A DNA stretch of 64,000 nt from Bursaphelenchus xylophilus (GCA_904066235.2 CAJFCV020000003.1:11346001-11410000); one strand, 5' to 3'; shown: positions 1 through 12,041, numbered from the stretch's first letter. Notes: generated from the sequence alone by a model not told the origin. Numbers and translations are program-made.

Positions 1-1
1 A

Positions 2-3000
2 CTGCTCGACCGAAACCCAACGCATTATCACGCCCTAGCGCGCTACATTGAGCTGGGCTGGCGGAAAGGGGATCTAGAGCAGGTGGAGAAGTACGTCAAG
101 AACGCTTTAGAGCACAATCCTCGCGCCACAACGGACGCTGGCTTCAACTATTGCAAAGGCCTTATAGAGTGGTATTCGGGAGAGCCGAACAGCGCGTTAC
201 AGGCATTTAATCGAGCGAGACGAGACTTGGAGTGGGGAGAGAGGTCGTTGGTGAACATGATCGAGATTTGCATGAATCCCGACAACGAGTTGATTGGCGG
301 AGAGACATTTGAACATGATGACGCCGCAGCTAGAGGAGAGTCGAAAGAAATTGCGGTGAAGACCGCGGATAGGTTCTTGAAGGTGAGTAGAAAGGAAGCT
401 TGCTACGGCAAACCTCCATACAACGAGACCTGTCTATAACAAACGATTTTTGAGGGCCCAAGAGACAATTTTAGACGAAAAGACGCTTTTTTTCGAAGCC
501 TTCTTCTACAGGGTGCGCCAATAAAATCTGGACTAATGTTTTTGCTTGCCCTGCGGGCTGTGACAGTACAAGAACAAAGTGGGCGATTGTGGATACGTGT
601 AATACGTCCAAGAAGCTATCTTTAAAGTTTCAGACAAAATAATCGTCTACGACACTTGTTTTGCCATTATAAGTGCTTACAACTAAGGCGCCTGAAACAC
701 GGACCCCAAATTGGTCAAAAAATGGTTGCGCTATCTTTACCGTTTTATGGTATGGACTGAAATTTACTTTTTCTGATAGAGCTCCGGTTGGTTTTTATGC
801 ACTGAAATTGATTTTGCCTTATTATGACAATTAGGCTTTTTACAGCTTGCCAAAGTTGGCTTAAAAACGGGCCCTTTTTCCCGAGAACTTCCGTTAATTC
901 AAAGATTTTTATGTAGAAGTTTCCTTGTGTGATTCCAAACATGTTAAGCACCAGAACTACTTTTGCAAGGATAACCAGAGTCAGCCTAGCCGCCTTTCAA
1001 AAAGGATTTTTCTATCTGCTGCCTCTGGGGATGAAATAGTGACCGTAGTGGCATAATTTACTGTATGCTCGCTATTCGAGTGATCTTGGACTAGATTTTT
1101 CTAAAAGTGTTTTAGCTACATCAGCATGTATCCAGTATACAACTCTATGTTGATTTTTACGCTCAAGGCCTTTCATACTTGTTGCAAACTGCCAAAACGT
1201 TTCAAGTTCCGAATGACCGTGCCTTGAATTCCCCCCATGAACTTTTATTAATGAAAAAACGGTCCCCTTGTATGTGCGGGTTTTCTTTTACACTATAACA
1301 ATTGGCTATGTATACGCTCTGTAATCACGGAATTTTGGAGCAACACGAGCTATAATCGGGCGTTGAGATCCTTAAAAACACAAAAATCCAAATGTTTGGG
1401 TATTTTTTTGTTTCCGCCACCAGCGCCGCCAGATCGGCCACCAACCCTGGTTCCGTAGGCCGTTACAAAGACAACACCACGTACTTTATATACAATAAAT
1501 TTGAAGAACGTCAGTGACTATTATTAGAAATAATGGAAGAATTAATACCCCAGTCATCATCTAGAAAAAAAATTTCTGCACCTCCAAAAAGTTTTGATTA
1601 TTTTTTCAGTCTTGCAATAGGCATCGACCTGGTTATTACCGTTGCTGTATAGCACTGTTGTTACCCTTTCTAAAAGTGCTAAAAGTTTCTGTTCTCAGGC
1701 CATCCGAAAAAGGCTATATGGAATTTAGCTTTGTCCAGATTTTATTGGCGCACCCTGTATAGGTCTGTCGTAAAAATAATTTTCACAATATCGCTGCGCT
1801 GATCGAGTTGCTGAATCGAAAAGAAATTTGATTTTGCCGCGACACAATTAATTTTCTCGGCGGCGATTTTCGATGCGACAGAGTGCTCATTATTTTCCCG
1901 ACTGACTGAGAAAAGAACGACAAACCTCCGAACAACGAATCCTGTCTATAAAAAACAATTTTAGCGGTTCCAAAAGTGAATTTTTTGGCCAAAGTACGCC
2001 TTTGTTCAGCGAAGCCTTCTATTGTCAGTCTGTCGGGAAAATACTGAGCACGCTGTCGCATCGAAAATCGCATCGCCGCCGAGAAAGTGAATTGTGACGC
2101 AACAAAATAAAATTTCTTTTCACCTCAGCGATACGATCGACGCAGCGACATTGTGCTCATTATTTCCACGACAGAGTGACATAGCAAACTTCTCTTTTGC
2201 TTTTCTGCAAGTCGCTATACAAAGGTTTCTTTTGCGATACAAGCTTTGTATTAATTTAAAGCCGAAACAATTTTAGGAGCTAAAAAACAAGCGGCTGAAC
2301 AACAGCAAGCACGAACTGCTCTCAAATTTTATTCAGCTGGCAAGCGGAAACAAAATGAATATCCAAGCCTCGTTGGACAGCTTCTTGGAAATTCTTGGCG
2401 CCGATTTCACAAATCCCAATGGACCGGTATGTAATTTTGATCATAACTTCACTGCGGTTATGTCCCAAAAAAATTATTTTGACCCTTTGCGACAAGCAGT
2501 TGCTGTTCAGAGTTGGATGGATACTAGGCAAAAAATGAAAAAAACTACAGTGTCGGACCTAATCCAGTGGCAAAAACCGCGCCATTTTGCATCCGGGACG
2601 TATCAAAAATGTGGCAAAATGCCTCCCTCTTCAACTAAAAAAGCTCTATTTTAAAGGTTCCTTCACAACAAGAGCGGGAGCGCTTTTGAAATCGCAGTTT
2701 TTTCGCTTGGAGAGGGAGGTATTTTACTGCATTTTTGATACTTCCCGGATGCAAAACGGTACGTTTTTTGCCAATGGGTCAGGTCCACCACTGTAGTAAG
2801 CAATGTCATCAAAATGGAAAGTCAGAGTGTTGTTTTTTTTTATAATGTACCTATGGGTCATAATTGCAGAGATTTCTTTTTTTTTGAAGACGATCTCAAT
2901 CAAATTTTCTTTTTCTAGGAAGTGGTCAACGTTGGAGCTGTTCTAGGGGCCGCTAGAGCCTACATGCTATTGAAGCAGACACAAAAAGCCAAGCAATATC

Positions 3001-3450
3001 TGAAGCGAGTCCATTCTTACCCGTGGAATTTGGAGGACTCCGATTATCTTCAGCAATGTAAGAGATAGCCCTTAAAATTAGGGTGCTTTTTTAGGCTGGC
3101 TCCTTCTCGCTGACATCTACATAAATCAAGGTAAAACCGACCAAGCCACCGCCGTATTACGGACTGTGCTTCAGTACAACGCCAGTGCCACCAAGGCCTA
3201 CGAATACATGGGGTTTTTGCGGGAAAAAGAGCAGAAATACGCGGACGCCGCCGCGAACTACGAACTTGCCTGGAGATTGTGTCGACAACGAAATCCAGCA
3301 GTCGGCTACAAGCTGGCTTATAATTATTTGAAATGCCGGAGGCTGTTTGACTGTATTGATGTTTGCCACGCGGTTCTGAGGCTAGTTCCGGAGTATCCGA
3401 AAGTCAAACGGGACATTATGGACAAAGCCAGGTCGATGATCAAAATGTAA
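2..3450 (+). CDS. TTC21B: IFT139 / TTC21B, C-terminal part (5' end outside window)
   Basis: Partial gene. Four exons are seen: <2-382, 2277-2426, 2919-3057 and 3095-3450, with matching phases and a TAA stop. The translated C-terminus aligns with the end of TTC21B/IFT139, including KAYEYMGFLREKEQ and NPAVGYKLAYNYLK and a closing VKRDIMDKARSMIKM. The protein is a tetratricopeptide-repeat subunit of the IFT-A complex, which drives retrograde intraflagellar transport in cilia; in nematodes cilia occur only on sensory neurons. TPR-like helices run through all visible exons (for example the segments around GLIEWYSGEPNSALQAF and LLLADIYINQGKTDQA). Intron 1 (383-2276) is filled with transposon debris. 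The family identity is established knowledge recalled by eye, not a search. The assignment is firm; the exon borders are well supported. Confidence 0.9.
390..506. repeat. M3-family fragment left of the 1249 bp element
   Basis: Contains CCATACAACGAGACCTGTC and CTATAACAAACGATTTTTG, phrases shared with the full M3 copy at 48542-48881. Confidence 0.5.
509..1757. mobile_element. 1249 bp TA-flanked inverted-repeat element, CAGGGTGCGCC ends
   Basis: CAGGGTGCGCCAATAAAATC at the left end is mirrored at the right end by GATTTTATTGGCGCACCCTG, with TA on both sides. The size and target site fit the Tc1/mariner group. No transposase could be recognised in any frame. It lies in IFT139 intron 1, apparently inside M3-like sequence, and abuts an M1 copy. 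Confidence 0.7.
1760..1909. mobile_element. M1 MITE, subfamily a
   Basis: Degenerate left end (GTCTGTCGTAAAAATAAT), a typical core (GATTTTGCCGCGACACAATT) and right end TTTTCCCGACTGACTGA. Confidence 0.75.
1918..2024. repeat. M3-family fragment
   Basis: Carries CCGAACAACGAATCCTGTC and TATAAAAAACAATTTTAGC, as in other M3 copies; sits between two M1 copies. Confidence 0.45.
2025..2181. mobile_element. M1 MITE, subfamily a
   Basis: TCAGTCTGTCGGGAAAATA left end and CCACGACAGAGTGACA right end around the usual GCGACA-rich core; in IFT139 intron 1. Confidence 0.85.
2548..2793. mobile_element. M2 MITE (Tc1/mariner-like, TA target)
   Basis: Left end CAGTGTCGGACCTAATCCAG and right end GGTCAGGTCCACCACTG are flanked by TA. 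Inner arms (CCTCCCTCTTC and GAGAGGGAGGTATTTT) are also inverted. It lies in intron 2 of IFT139. Confidence 0.85.
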
Positions 3451-3643
3451 TCACTATCAAATCTCTGTACAACGAATCGCAAGTGTTGTGGAGCCTCAAC
3501 GGTCTCGATTTTAAAGGCCCCAAGCCTCAAAGGTCTTCCCAATTCCCACAGTAATTAGCATAAACCAACTCATATAAAAGCAACGTCTCGTCACCAACTA
3601 TTAGAACATAATCTCATTTTTTCTTTTCCCTGTGTGCGGTCTC

Positions 3644-3649
3644 AATAAA
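3644..3649 (+). other. polyadenylation signal candidate, IFT139
   Basis: AATAAA about 195 bases after the IFT139 stop. It is the first such hexamer in the 3' flank. Confidence 0.4.
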
Positions 3650-3689
3650 TCCGATCTTAAACCTGTGTCTCTTCTCAATACCTATCCAA

Positions 3690-4059
3690 CAGGGGAAGTA
3701 CTCCAACTGCGACGCTCAGATTTTCTTTAAATTTTGCACACACGTCGGGTATGGACTAAATACCAATTCCTAAAAGTTTTAGCTCGCGCTTTGCGGGCGC
3801 CGCCGAGATATCGAACGATTTTTGCCGCCGAGAGAGCACGCTAAACGTGGAGAGCGGTCAGAGAGAAAAGCGCTTTTAGGCCATAACTTTGGCAGCTTCG
3901 TGCGGAAAAATTTTTTCGCCGACTTTCGATCTAAAAATCTCGGTTGTTTCTGCAAAGCGCGAGCTAAGATTCTCGCATATAATATCTTAGAAAAAATTAT
4001 TCTAAATTTGTGCCAAGTTTCATCAAAATCTGAGCGGCGCACTTGGAGTACTTCCCCTG
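3690..4059. mobile_element. PIF/Harbinger-like hairpin MITE
   Basis: CAGGGGAAGTACTCCAA is mirrored by TTGGAGTACTTCCCCTG; flanks are CAA and TAA, an imperfect 3 bp duplication. It shares inner sequence (AAATTTTGCACACACGTC) with the element at 59132-59723. Confidence 0.65.
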
Positions 4060-4062
4060 TAA

Positions 4063-4200
4063 GTTTGATCATCCGCTTCAGCAAGGGACCAAAAAATTTG
4101 TTCGTTATAAAAGGTTTTCGTTGCATGGAAGTGTTTATTTTGGCCTAAAATTTACACTGGAAACCTCCGAAATTGTCCAAAATTGTTTGTTATAGAGAGG
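4063..4200. repeat. M3-family fragment
   Basis: Contains AGGGACCAAAAAATTTGTTC and GTTATAAAAGGTTTTCGTTG, as in the left half of M3. Confidence 0.5.
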
Positions 4201-4361
4201 TTATCAGTCTGTCGGGAAAATAATAAGCATTCTGTCGCATCGAAAATCGCAACCCTGCCGAGAAAATGAATTGTGTCGCGGGAAAATCAACTTGCTTTTC
4301 ACTTCAGCGACAAGATCGGCTCAGCGGCATTGTGCTCATTATTTTCCCGACAGACTGATAA
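4201..4361. mobile_element. M1 MITE, subfamily a
   Basis: Complete, with TTATCAGTCTGTCGGG and CCCGACAGACTGATAA ends. Confidence 0.9.
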
Positions 4362-5582
4362 AATTTGTACGAAGGTTTGCTGAACAGAGGCTCCACATAA
4401 AACGCGATTTCTGACTCGGTCAATTAGCCGTGAACATAGGAAATTTTCGATTTTGAGATTTACAGCTAGATATGACCGCATCCATCATACAAGTGTGTTC
4501 CTGAAGCAGTTTGCACTAATTCTCCCGTTAACCAAGCTCTATTTACAATAAATTTTCCTATGTCCCGGCCTTGCACACGGCTGATTCAGTGAGTCAGAAA
4601 TATTTTGTTTCAAATATTTTGAGGATTAACGCCAATTTTGCATTGCAATTGACATGTTTTTGCATGGTAATAAATTATTTCTCCATTTTACGCTACATCG
4701 AGGAAGTCTTAAAAGCAAAAGGAAGCCGGCGCCGTGGGAGGAAACTTCGAAAAAAATGAGGGAATCACAGTGATTTAATGGGTCAAAAGAGATCGTAATC
4801 AAATTTAGCCTTCACTCTCGCTTCGATTTCAACGGGAGCGTTGGATTTTGATGTTTTACTTCTTGGGGTATAACAGTTTTGTAATCACTATTTTACATTG
4901 GGATTTTAGGACTAGGCGGGCTAAAAAAGCCTTCACATATTTTTGCAGGGGCGGTCGGCGTCGCGAAGTGTCTTTGCGCGACAAGCAATCAGCATAGTGC
5001 AAATACAAAACGCAATATGCAGTTTTATGCGTGGTCGGTACCACAAATGTTAATCGTCGCGGTGCAGTATGTCCTTCGCGCCACGGCATGTCAGGAAAAA
5101 TTACAGGGTGGGCCATTTGAAACCCCGAACCTCTTTTCAGGTATTTCTCCGCTAATAACGCACCAATTTCCATAAAATTTGTGTCAAATTAAACCTGAGA
5201 CACCCCATTTTTTGTCTACCAAATGTTACCCGTCTAAGTTCATGGAGGCACTTGTACTGAGCTTTGACATTTTCATTCCACCTTTTGAAGCCCGAAATCG
5301 GCGAAACTTCCGTTAGAAAATGTTTGATTTTAAATTGTGTTTCTCGGACTGCTTCTCTCTACCGGAAGACATAAACTATATACATATCTTGAGGGTGCTT
5401 TAGAGCACAACAACAGGCTCTTTAGAGCCTGCAAAGATTAATATCTCATACGTTTCATTTTTGGGCGTGTTTTTATCATTCTCCGAACTAAACTGGTTTG
5501 AGAAGTTCCTACTATGTATCTATAAAATTCAACAAAAATTCATCGTTTTAGACATCTCGCCGGGTTTGGACAATAAATCAGG

Positions 5583-8052
5583 ATGGACAAAGTACTCGAT
5601 TTTTTCGTTTACCCGCCGATCAGAAGGTAAGTAAAAGCAGAACATTTTTTTTTGGAAGATCTCTTATATTGCTTGTTATAAGTATATAATACATGTTTCG
5701 TATCCTAGAGTTTTTTTACTAATCTTTTTTACGGTTCTTTTTTATACGTTCTTTGAAAAGATTGAAAAGTTACAAAGAAAACCTGCCGATAACGAACCCA
5801 CGCGGCAAAACGTATCTATAGCAGACAATTTAAGAGAAATTTTACGTCAAACCTTGGTATAACAAAGGCCTCTTACAACGAATGATTTGTCCACTGTTAT
5901 ACAGTTCACATAGCATAACAGCGGGCATAGTAAAACATTTTTTTATTCATTTTTAAAAAAAATTTTAGTATGCTAATATACGGCACACTCTCTGTCTCCT
6001 ACGCCACATTCAACCGCGTCATTATGACCAAATTTTTCTTCGACTATCCCATTGTTCTGCTCATTATGCAAATGGCACTTCTCCTGTTTGGAATCGAAGC
6101 GCTCCGCGTCACTTCCTCCATCAAACTCCACGCCTACACCTTTCAACGGGGCAAGGATGTGTTCCCAGCGTCTTTACTCTACATTATGGCGCATTTTTTG
6201 AATTTGAACTGCCTTGACGGCACAACAATGCCACTGTTCCCATTTTTACAGAGATTTACGCCCATCTTGATCATTGAGTTGAATCGGCACTTCAACCGGA
6301 GGGCTAGGCCTTCTAAGTTCGATCTTACTTGCATTGGAGTCATTTGCGTCTCCACGGCTGCGGCTTGTAAGTTTATTTCTACGCTTTTTCAAAAGAAGTA
6401 GGCTTTTTGCCGCAAGTTTTGAACACTATTGAGTTGATCTAGTGGCAAAAAACGTACCATTTGCATCCGGTGAGTATCGAAAAATGTGGCAAAATGCCTC
6501 CCTCTACAACTATAAAAACTCCTTTTTTTAAGGGAGTTTTTTCACTTGGAGAGGGAGGTATTTTGCCACATTTTTTGACACTTCCTGGGTGGATAATGGC
6601 ACATTTTTGGCACTGGATCAGGTCCGCCACTGTAGTCCTGCCTAAAGCTTTATGAAGATGCTAATACTGCTAGTATTCTAAGAACTCCTTTTCAGCTGTC
6701 TACGACTGGTCTTTCGACCTTTGGTCGATCATCTATGGCGTTGTCGCTGTTTGCATGGAATCCTACTCTCTGTTCTTGATGGAAAAGCTCAAAGATCAAT
6801 ATAATTCGTGGTTGGAGATCTTGTACATGCACTCCTTCAACTGTCTGTGCGTTCTGTTGGTGGCGGATTTGATTCAGGTGAGGTTTACAGTTTCTACAGT
6901 GAAAAAAGAACGTTTTGAAAACAAGAGTAATCTCCTTTTCTCAGCTGTCGGGAAAATAAGGAGCACAATGTCTCCGCGCCGATCGCGTCGCTGAAGTGGA
7001 AAGAAATTTGATTTCGCCGTGACACAATTCATTTTCTCGACGGCGATGCGATTTTCCATGCGACAGAGCGCTCATTATTTTCCCGACAGACTGATGGAAA
7101 AAGCGGAAAAGCGTCTTTTGAAATAAACTGACGTAGAACGAAAGCTGTCTACAACGAACAATTTCTAAGGTCTGAGAAGTCGGTCTACGGTCAAAACCTC
7201 TATATAACAAAACGTTTTTATAACGAGTATTTTTTTGATTTTTGATTATTTGGCGCGCGTCAGAATGAAAACAGAGAAAAATGGAAATTTAAAAACGAAA
7301 AGTAACTCCAATTTTTTTTTATTCTTTCTCTGACCGCTCTCTTTGCCTTTGTGCATGCGCCTCTTCCTCTCATCGCTCGGCGAAAATAGAACGAGAAAGG
7401 AAGAGAGCCCGATTTAATTTTGAAATCATGACATAGAAAGAGGGGAAATCATTGTCAGACTGTCGGGAAAATAATGAACACAATGCCGATGCCCCAGTGG
7501 CGAGAAAATGAATTGTGTCGCGGCAAAATCAAATTGCGTATCACTTTAGCGACGGGATTGGCGTAGCTACATTATGCTTATTATTTTCCCGACAGAGTAA
7601 TATTTTGCCCCAACATTCACAAACTTTCATTTCCATTTTTATGTGTTGTACAGAGCGTTGACTGTACAATAAACTTATCATTCTAAGCCCTCTTTCAGGA
7701 CGAGATCCGCGACTCCTTCATGTACCTCGTGACCAGCACCACCTTCCTATTTGTCATCATCCTGACCATCATGCTTGCCATCGGAGTGGGCTTCCAAATC
7801 GCCATGTTCTACTGTCTCTCGCTTTGCGGAGCATTGCATTCGAGCATGATGAACATAATCGCCAATGGAATTCAGCTCTTTGTCGCTTACGGGCTATCAA
7901 TCTTTTTGTTCTACGATCTGAATCCCACTTGGACCAATGTTTTCGGGGTGATCATAGCAAGTTGTGTCGCCATCTACTACTATATTATTCATCGGGCGTT
8001 GGACGCGGGGAATACCTACATGCCAACGAAATATTCTATTGAAAAAAGTTAA
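5583..8052 (+). CDS. SLC35-family nucleotide-sugar transporter (SLC35D-like)
   Basis: Four exons (5583-5626, 5969-6366, 6696-6877, 7699-8052) give 325 residues, a typical length for SLC35 carriers. The product is strongly hydrophobic with about nine to ten predicted membrane helices. Segments such as LLYIMAHFLNLNCL followed by PLFPFLQRFTPILIIELN match the position and character of the SLC35D repeat that reads LPLLYVGN...MFTVLRKFT. These proteins exchange cytosolic UDP-sugars for UMP across the Golgi or ER membrane; C. elegans SQV-7 is of this type. Which sugar is carried cannot be read from the sequence. The start is the only in-frame ATG of a short first exon that splices in phase. An AATAAA lies 43 bases after the stop. 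The gene converges with the receptor kinase, whose stop is 142 bases away. Confidence 0.82.
6431..6632. mobile_element. M2 MITE
   Basis: The left end is worn (GATCTAGTGGCAAAAAACG); the right end ATCAGGTCCGCCACTG with TA is intact. In intron 2 of the transporter gene. Confidence 0.8.
6941..7094. mobile_element. M1 MITE, subfamily a
   Basis: Left end TCAGCTGTCGGGAAAATAAG and right end CCCGACAGACTGAT; in transporter intron 3. Confidence 0.88.
7455..7602. mobile_element. M1 MITE, subfamily a
   Basis: Left end TCAGACTGTCGGGAAAATAA and right end TTATTTTCCCGACAGAGTAA; second M1 in the same intron, in the opposite core orientation. Confidence 0.88.
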
Positions 8053-8094
8053 ATTTACCACTTCGACAGATTGATATACCATTGTGTATACCAC

Positions 8095-8100
8095 AATAAA
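8095..8100 (+). other. polyadenylation signal candidate, sugar transporter
   Basis: AATAAA 43 bases after the transporter stop codon, followed by an AT-rich tract. Confidence 0.6.
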
Positions 8101-8193
8101 TCTATTTTCCTATTGTAAATTAGTTTATTTTATTTTATATATACATGTCATTCGTAGTGTTATAAAGTCCTATTTATAATATTAATACTAATT

Positions 8194-11100
8194 TTATCGA
8201 ACCGTAAATGGCGGCAACGGCACATTGCATCGATGCTGAGAGCAAGTGCAATTCGAGACGTTGAGGACCATCTGGAAGGTCAGCGGAGAGTGATGGAACT
8301 GCCCTTCCAAGATTTCAATCCGATTTATGATTGAGTTCGGACTCTCCGTTGGCCCCGCGAATCTCGGTCGTCGATGCTGCTCGGAGAGACAGTCCATTAT
8401 GAGGGACCAGCTAAAAAGAAGAGCATGTTAGAACGAGGGCGACAATTATCACCATGTTCTGCAAAATTTAGACCCTAAAAGCGGTAACCTATTGAATAAA
8501 AAATGATAAAAAATAGCACAAGTCGTATTTTACAATAGTCATAAGGTCAAAAGCAGCCGCTTCGTCTAGTTAAAATGGAGATTACTAGAAGTCTGTTAGA
8601 AAAATATTGAGCATTCTGTCGCATCGAAAATCTCATTGCCGCCGAGAAAATGAATTGTGTCGCAAAAAAAATCAAATTTCTTTTCACTTCAGCAACGCGA
8701 TTGACGCAGCGGCGTTGTGCTCACTATCTTCCCGACAGACTGATACTCAGCGAAAAAAGTCCTGAAAATCTTCCCTCTGCGGTCTCGACACAGCGCTGTA
8801 AGAACCGTGAAATAGCCGGGATGATTTCAGAGGACCTTTGAAAAAATGACTTGTCATAGGAGGGTTATACGGCGGTTAATTTTGTCGTATCAGTCTGTCG
8901 GAAAATAATGAGCGCAATGTCGCTGCGCCAATCGCAAAAAAAAGTAGTTTGATTTTTCAGCGACACGCCCAAGTAAAAAATTTCCGCAGCTAATAACTTG
9001 TGATTTACTTACTACTCTCTCGGACAAGCCGGCGGATATGCCAACCCTTTGTCGGGCAGCTCAAAACATTTTGTAATCTCATCATAGGTCCGTTGATAAT
9101 GTGGCTCCGCGCCGAGTGTGGCGCACTCCCACGCCATCACTCCGAACATCCACACGTCTGATTCGGAGCGGTGGACTGGATTCGATCTGTCCAATGAGCA
9201 AACAATCTCTGGCGGAAGCCAAGGAATTGGCAGACGGGGCCCGAAATCAATCGGAAGCCCGAAATCTCCGAGCTTCGCGACGCAAGTCGCTAAATTTCGA
9301 TGGTTGAGGAGGACGTTGCGAGCGGCCACATCACCATGCGTGAACTCTTTTCCTTGCTGGTCGCGAGATTCGTGGAGGTATTTGAGGGCTCCCGAGACTT
9401 GACGAAGCACGTGGAGAACGTCGCGGATGTAGACCTGAAAATATATATAATAGTTGTCAAATTTTTCTATGAGAAATTTAAACTTGTTGGAATGCTGAAA
9501 TAACAGTCTGTCGGGAAAATAATGAGCTCTGTGGCATACTCTATGGTATCCAAAATTGCCTCGCCACCGAAAAAATGAATTGCGTCGCGACAAGATCAAA
9601 TTGCTTTTCATTTCAGCGACTTGATCGGAGTAGCGCCATGTTCATTATTTTCCCGACATACTGATATTTGAACTTTTACAGATTGGCTCTCATGTGCCTT
9701 TAGACCTCAATATATGTATAATATCTTCCATAAATTACTCGTTCTTTCGAGCAAAAAAATCGTATGTGTTTTTGATTGGAGCGGAACTTCCCCACAACGA
9801 ACACCCGTACAGCAAAATCTATCTATTACGGATTATTCGAAAGGCTACAAGAATAGGTTTTAGGAAAAACTAACCTCTGAACAACGAAACCCTTCTATAA
9901 CAAATTAATTTTTTGGTCCTTTGCGATACGTTTTACGAGTACAGAAGTTGTTATCGCTACATAATAGGATTTTTATGCCAAATTTTGAACAGCCAAAAGC
10001 CACATTTTTGGCAGTGCGATAGTGTCATAAAGCAAACGTGGTAAAAACTTCAAAATGGACTGTACAAAAGAGAACAAAAGTCTATGCAATTTATGAAAAT
10101 ATAATACTAATAGTAAGCATCTCCCTACCTGTTCCCGTTCTTTCTCATCCCTCCGGCGAACTTGATCTCTGAAATATTCTGCCAAGCTTCCACCCGGCAG
10201 CCATTCCATGGCAAACATGGGTCTGAACGCACTGAACGACAACTTGCTCACGGCGATGATTTTGACAATATTGGGATGATTCAGTCTCGCCATTCGAGCG
10301 GCTTCCTCCAACAAGCCCAACGACTTCTGCGGCATCGGATATGACATCTGAAAGCCGTCGTTTTAGACAGTTTTAACGTTCAAATAGAGGTCTAAAATAC
10401 GAATAGAATAATATAAAAGTCCCTTACCTTTACTGCAGCAAATGTTTTCTGCTTGAATCTGGTCTGAGTTTTGGGATAGACGTAGCCCTTGAAGACAAAG
10501 CCAACGGCTCCTTGACCAAGTTTGTTGTCGGTGAGCTCGATGAACATGTCATCGACGAGGAGGTTTTCGAGAACTACAAATATATACGTATTTAGAGTGA
10601 ATAAAATCATCATAGCTCTTTTATCAGTCTGTCGGGAAAATAATGTGGATTCGTCGAGCCTTGGAATCGCCTGTTGTCGGTTTGCAACGGCTGGCCGCGG
10701 TTGGAGATGTGTTGCGCGGCTTCGATGAGGCCAGAAATTTTTCTGCGACAAATCCACATTATTTTCCCGACAGATTGATAAGAGCTTTATTCTGCCGCGG
10801 ATATTCAAAAACTTTTTAGTTCTTGCTTCCGTTAGTAGCCTTCCGAAGCCCGCTGTGGCCGTTCCGGAATAGCAAATTTTACAAAATCGAGTGTGGCTAG
10901 GTTTTAGAGAACGTTAACTTCAAAAAATCCCAATATGAACTTGATAGGATAACTGTAAGGTACTGTTATTGGTCTTCGACCGACAAAAATCGACCATAAA
11001 TCTAGATGACAGTGTTTTCTGAGTTTTCGGATAAAAAGTTTTGTGCTTATTTCTACTGCAGATAGTATGTATTCTTTCCACACAAAATCATTTTTTTTAT

Positions 11101-11664
11101 GGGCGAAAGGGGCAAAGATATCACCAAAAAACAGTGTTTTTCCTTTTACCGCTCTCCGCGTTTCGTGTGCTCTCTCGGCCGCAAATGTCGTTGAAAATCT
11201 CAGCGGCCCCTGCTAAGCGCAAGCTAAAACTTTCAGTAATTGATAGTTAGTCTATGCCCAACATGTGTGCAAAGTTTAAAGAAAATCTGAGCGTCGCACT
11301 TGGGGTAGTTCCCTTATTAGATATGTCTAAAAGCTGAATTTTTTCTCTGACCGCTCTCCCGATTTTGTGACCAAAATTTTAGGGAATTCATATTGAGTTA
11401 ATGGTCGATTTATCTGCAAAATTTAAAGGAAACTATAACTCGCTTAACCGTATTTTACAACTCCGCACCTTTTTTCAAATAATCCAGCCTCGGTGTGAAG
11501 GGATAAATCGAATCCGGCAATGGAAGGCACGTCTTCTTCCCATGTCGGCAAAACCAAAGCAACAAAAAAGTGTACAACAAGAACAGCGACACAATTGTGG
11601 CCCACGGCGTTATATAGTACTCTGAGCAAGCGGCGTGTACCTCGGCTTCCGTCGCATTTTGCAT
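8194..11664 (-). CDS. receptor-type tyrosine kinase with a very short ectodomain
   Basis: Five exons (11664-11469, 10573-10428, 10347-10129, 9434-9013, 8410-8194) encode 399 residues. The N-terminus has about 21 residues with one N-glycosylation sequon (NAT), then a hydrophobic helix (ATIVSLFLLYTFLLLWF) and basic RHGKK, so a single-pass membrane protein with its N-terminus outside is likely. The kinase domain has a glycine loop (GQGAVGFVFKG), the lysine in AAVK, HGDVAARN in the catalytic loop, DFG, and WLPPE, which is the tyrosine-kinase form of the APE motif. The catalytic Asp is present but the preceding Arg of HRD is Gly. The ATG follows an in-frame stop, and a TTTTTCAG acceptor lies about 85 bases upstream (11746-11753), possibly a trans-splice site. 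Exon 1 ends at a weak donor (G|GTGCGG), so a small extra exon is possible. The family resembles small nematode receptor kinases; the exact orthologue is not recognised. Confidence 0.75.
8590..8744. mobile_element. M1 MITE, subfamily a
   Basis: Degenerate left end (AGTCTGTTAGAAAAATATTG) and good right end CCCGACAGACTGAT; in the last intron of the receptor kinase. Confidence 0.85.
8889..8968. mobile_element. M1 MITE, truncated
   Basis: Left end ATCAGTCTGTCGGAAAATAA and part of the core only; no right end. Confidence 0.75.
9503..9665. mobile_element. M1 MITE, subfamily a
   Basis: ACAGTCTGTCGGGAAAATAA to TTTTCCCGACATACTGATA, in a receptor-kinase intron. Confidence 0.88.
9783..9925. repeat. M3-family fragment
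   Basis: Has CCTCTGAACAACGAAACCC and TTCTATAACAAATTAATTTT followed by GGTCCTTTGCGA, typical of M3. Confidence 0.45.
10621..10780. mobile_element. M1 MITE, subfamily b
   Basis: Same ends as subfamily a but a different core beginning GTGGATTCGTCGAGCCTTGG and ending CTGCGACAAATCCACATT; in a receptor-kinase intron. Confidence 0.88.
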
Positions 11665-12041
11665 GCTTAAAATTTCGTCCGGAAGAGATGGAAATTCGAA
11701 GAAATAAAAAAAGGAAGCGCGTCAAGAGAGCAAGCCCAAGGTTATCTGAAAAACACAGGGTAACCTTTTCGCTGTTGCTCCGGTGTTTTGAGGAAGGGCG
11801 AAAAGCAGAGTGTTTGACGAAGATGTGACGCTACTCGTTATAAAGATCTGTTGAAGATAGTTTTTTGTTTTAATTAATTTGCAGAAAATTACAGCTGTAC
11901 TGGGAAATTGACAAAGATGTTTGTGTGATGATGGCTAATTGCCAAATATTTTAGTGTAATTCCGCTGAAATGTTGAGATTTTGGTGAATAATGCGTTTTA
12001 TTTTCTTTTGCGGCAACAAAAAGAAGCGATAAATAGACATA

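Larger units (their letters stand above)
3451..5582. other. intergenic, IFT139 to sugar transporter
   Basis: Holds a Harbinger-like MITE, an M3 fragment and an M1 copy. From about 4370 to 5580 no gene was recognised. A single CAGGGTGGGCC mariner-type end at about 5104 has no visible partner. Confidence 0.6.

Noticed and set aside
5092..5180. CAGGGTGGGCC-ended transposon
   Set aside because: Only one end is visible; no mirrored end was found nearby, so no bounded element is called.
9435..9611. N-terminal extension of the kinase frame upstream of 9434
   Set aside because: It reads through an M1 transposon and an intron; a clean acceptor sits at 9435-9436.
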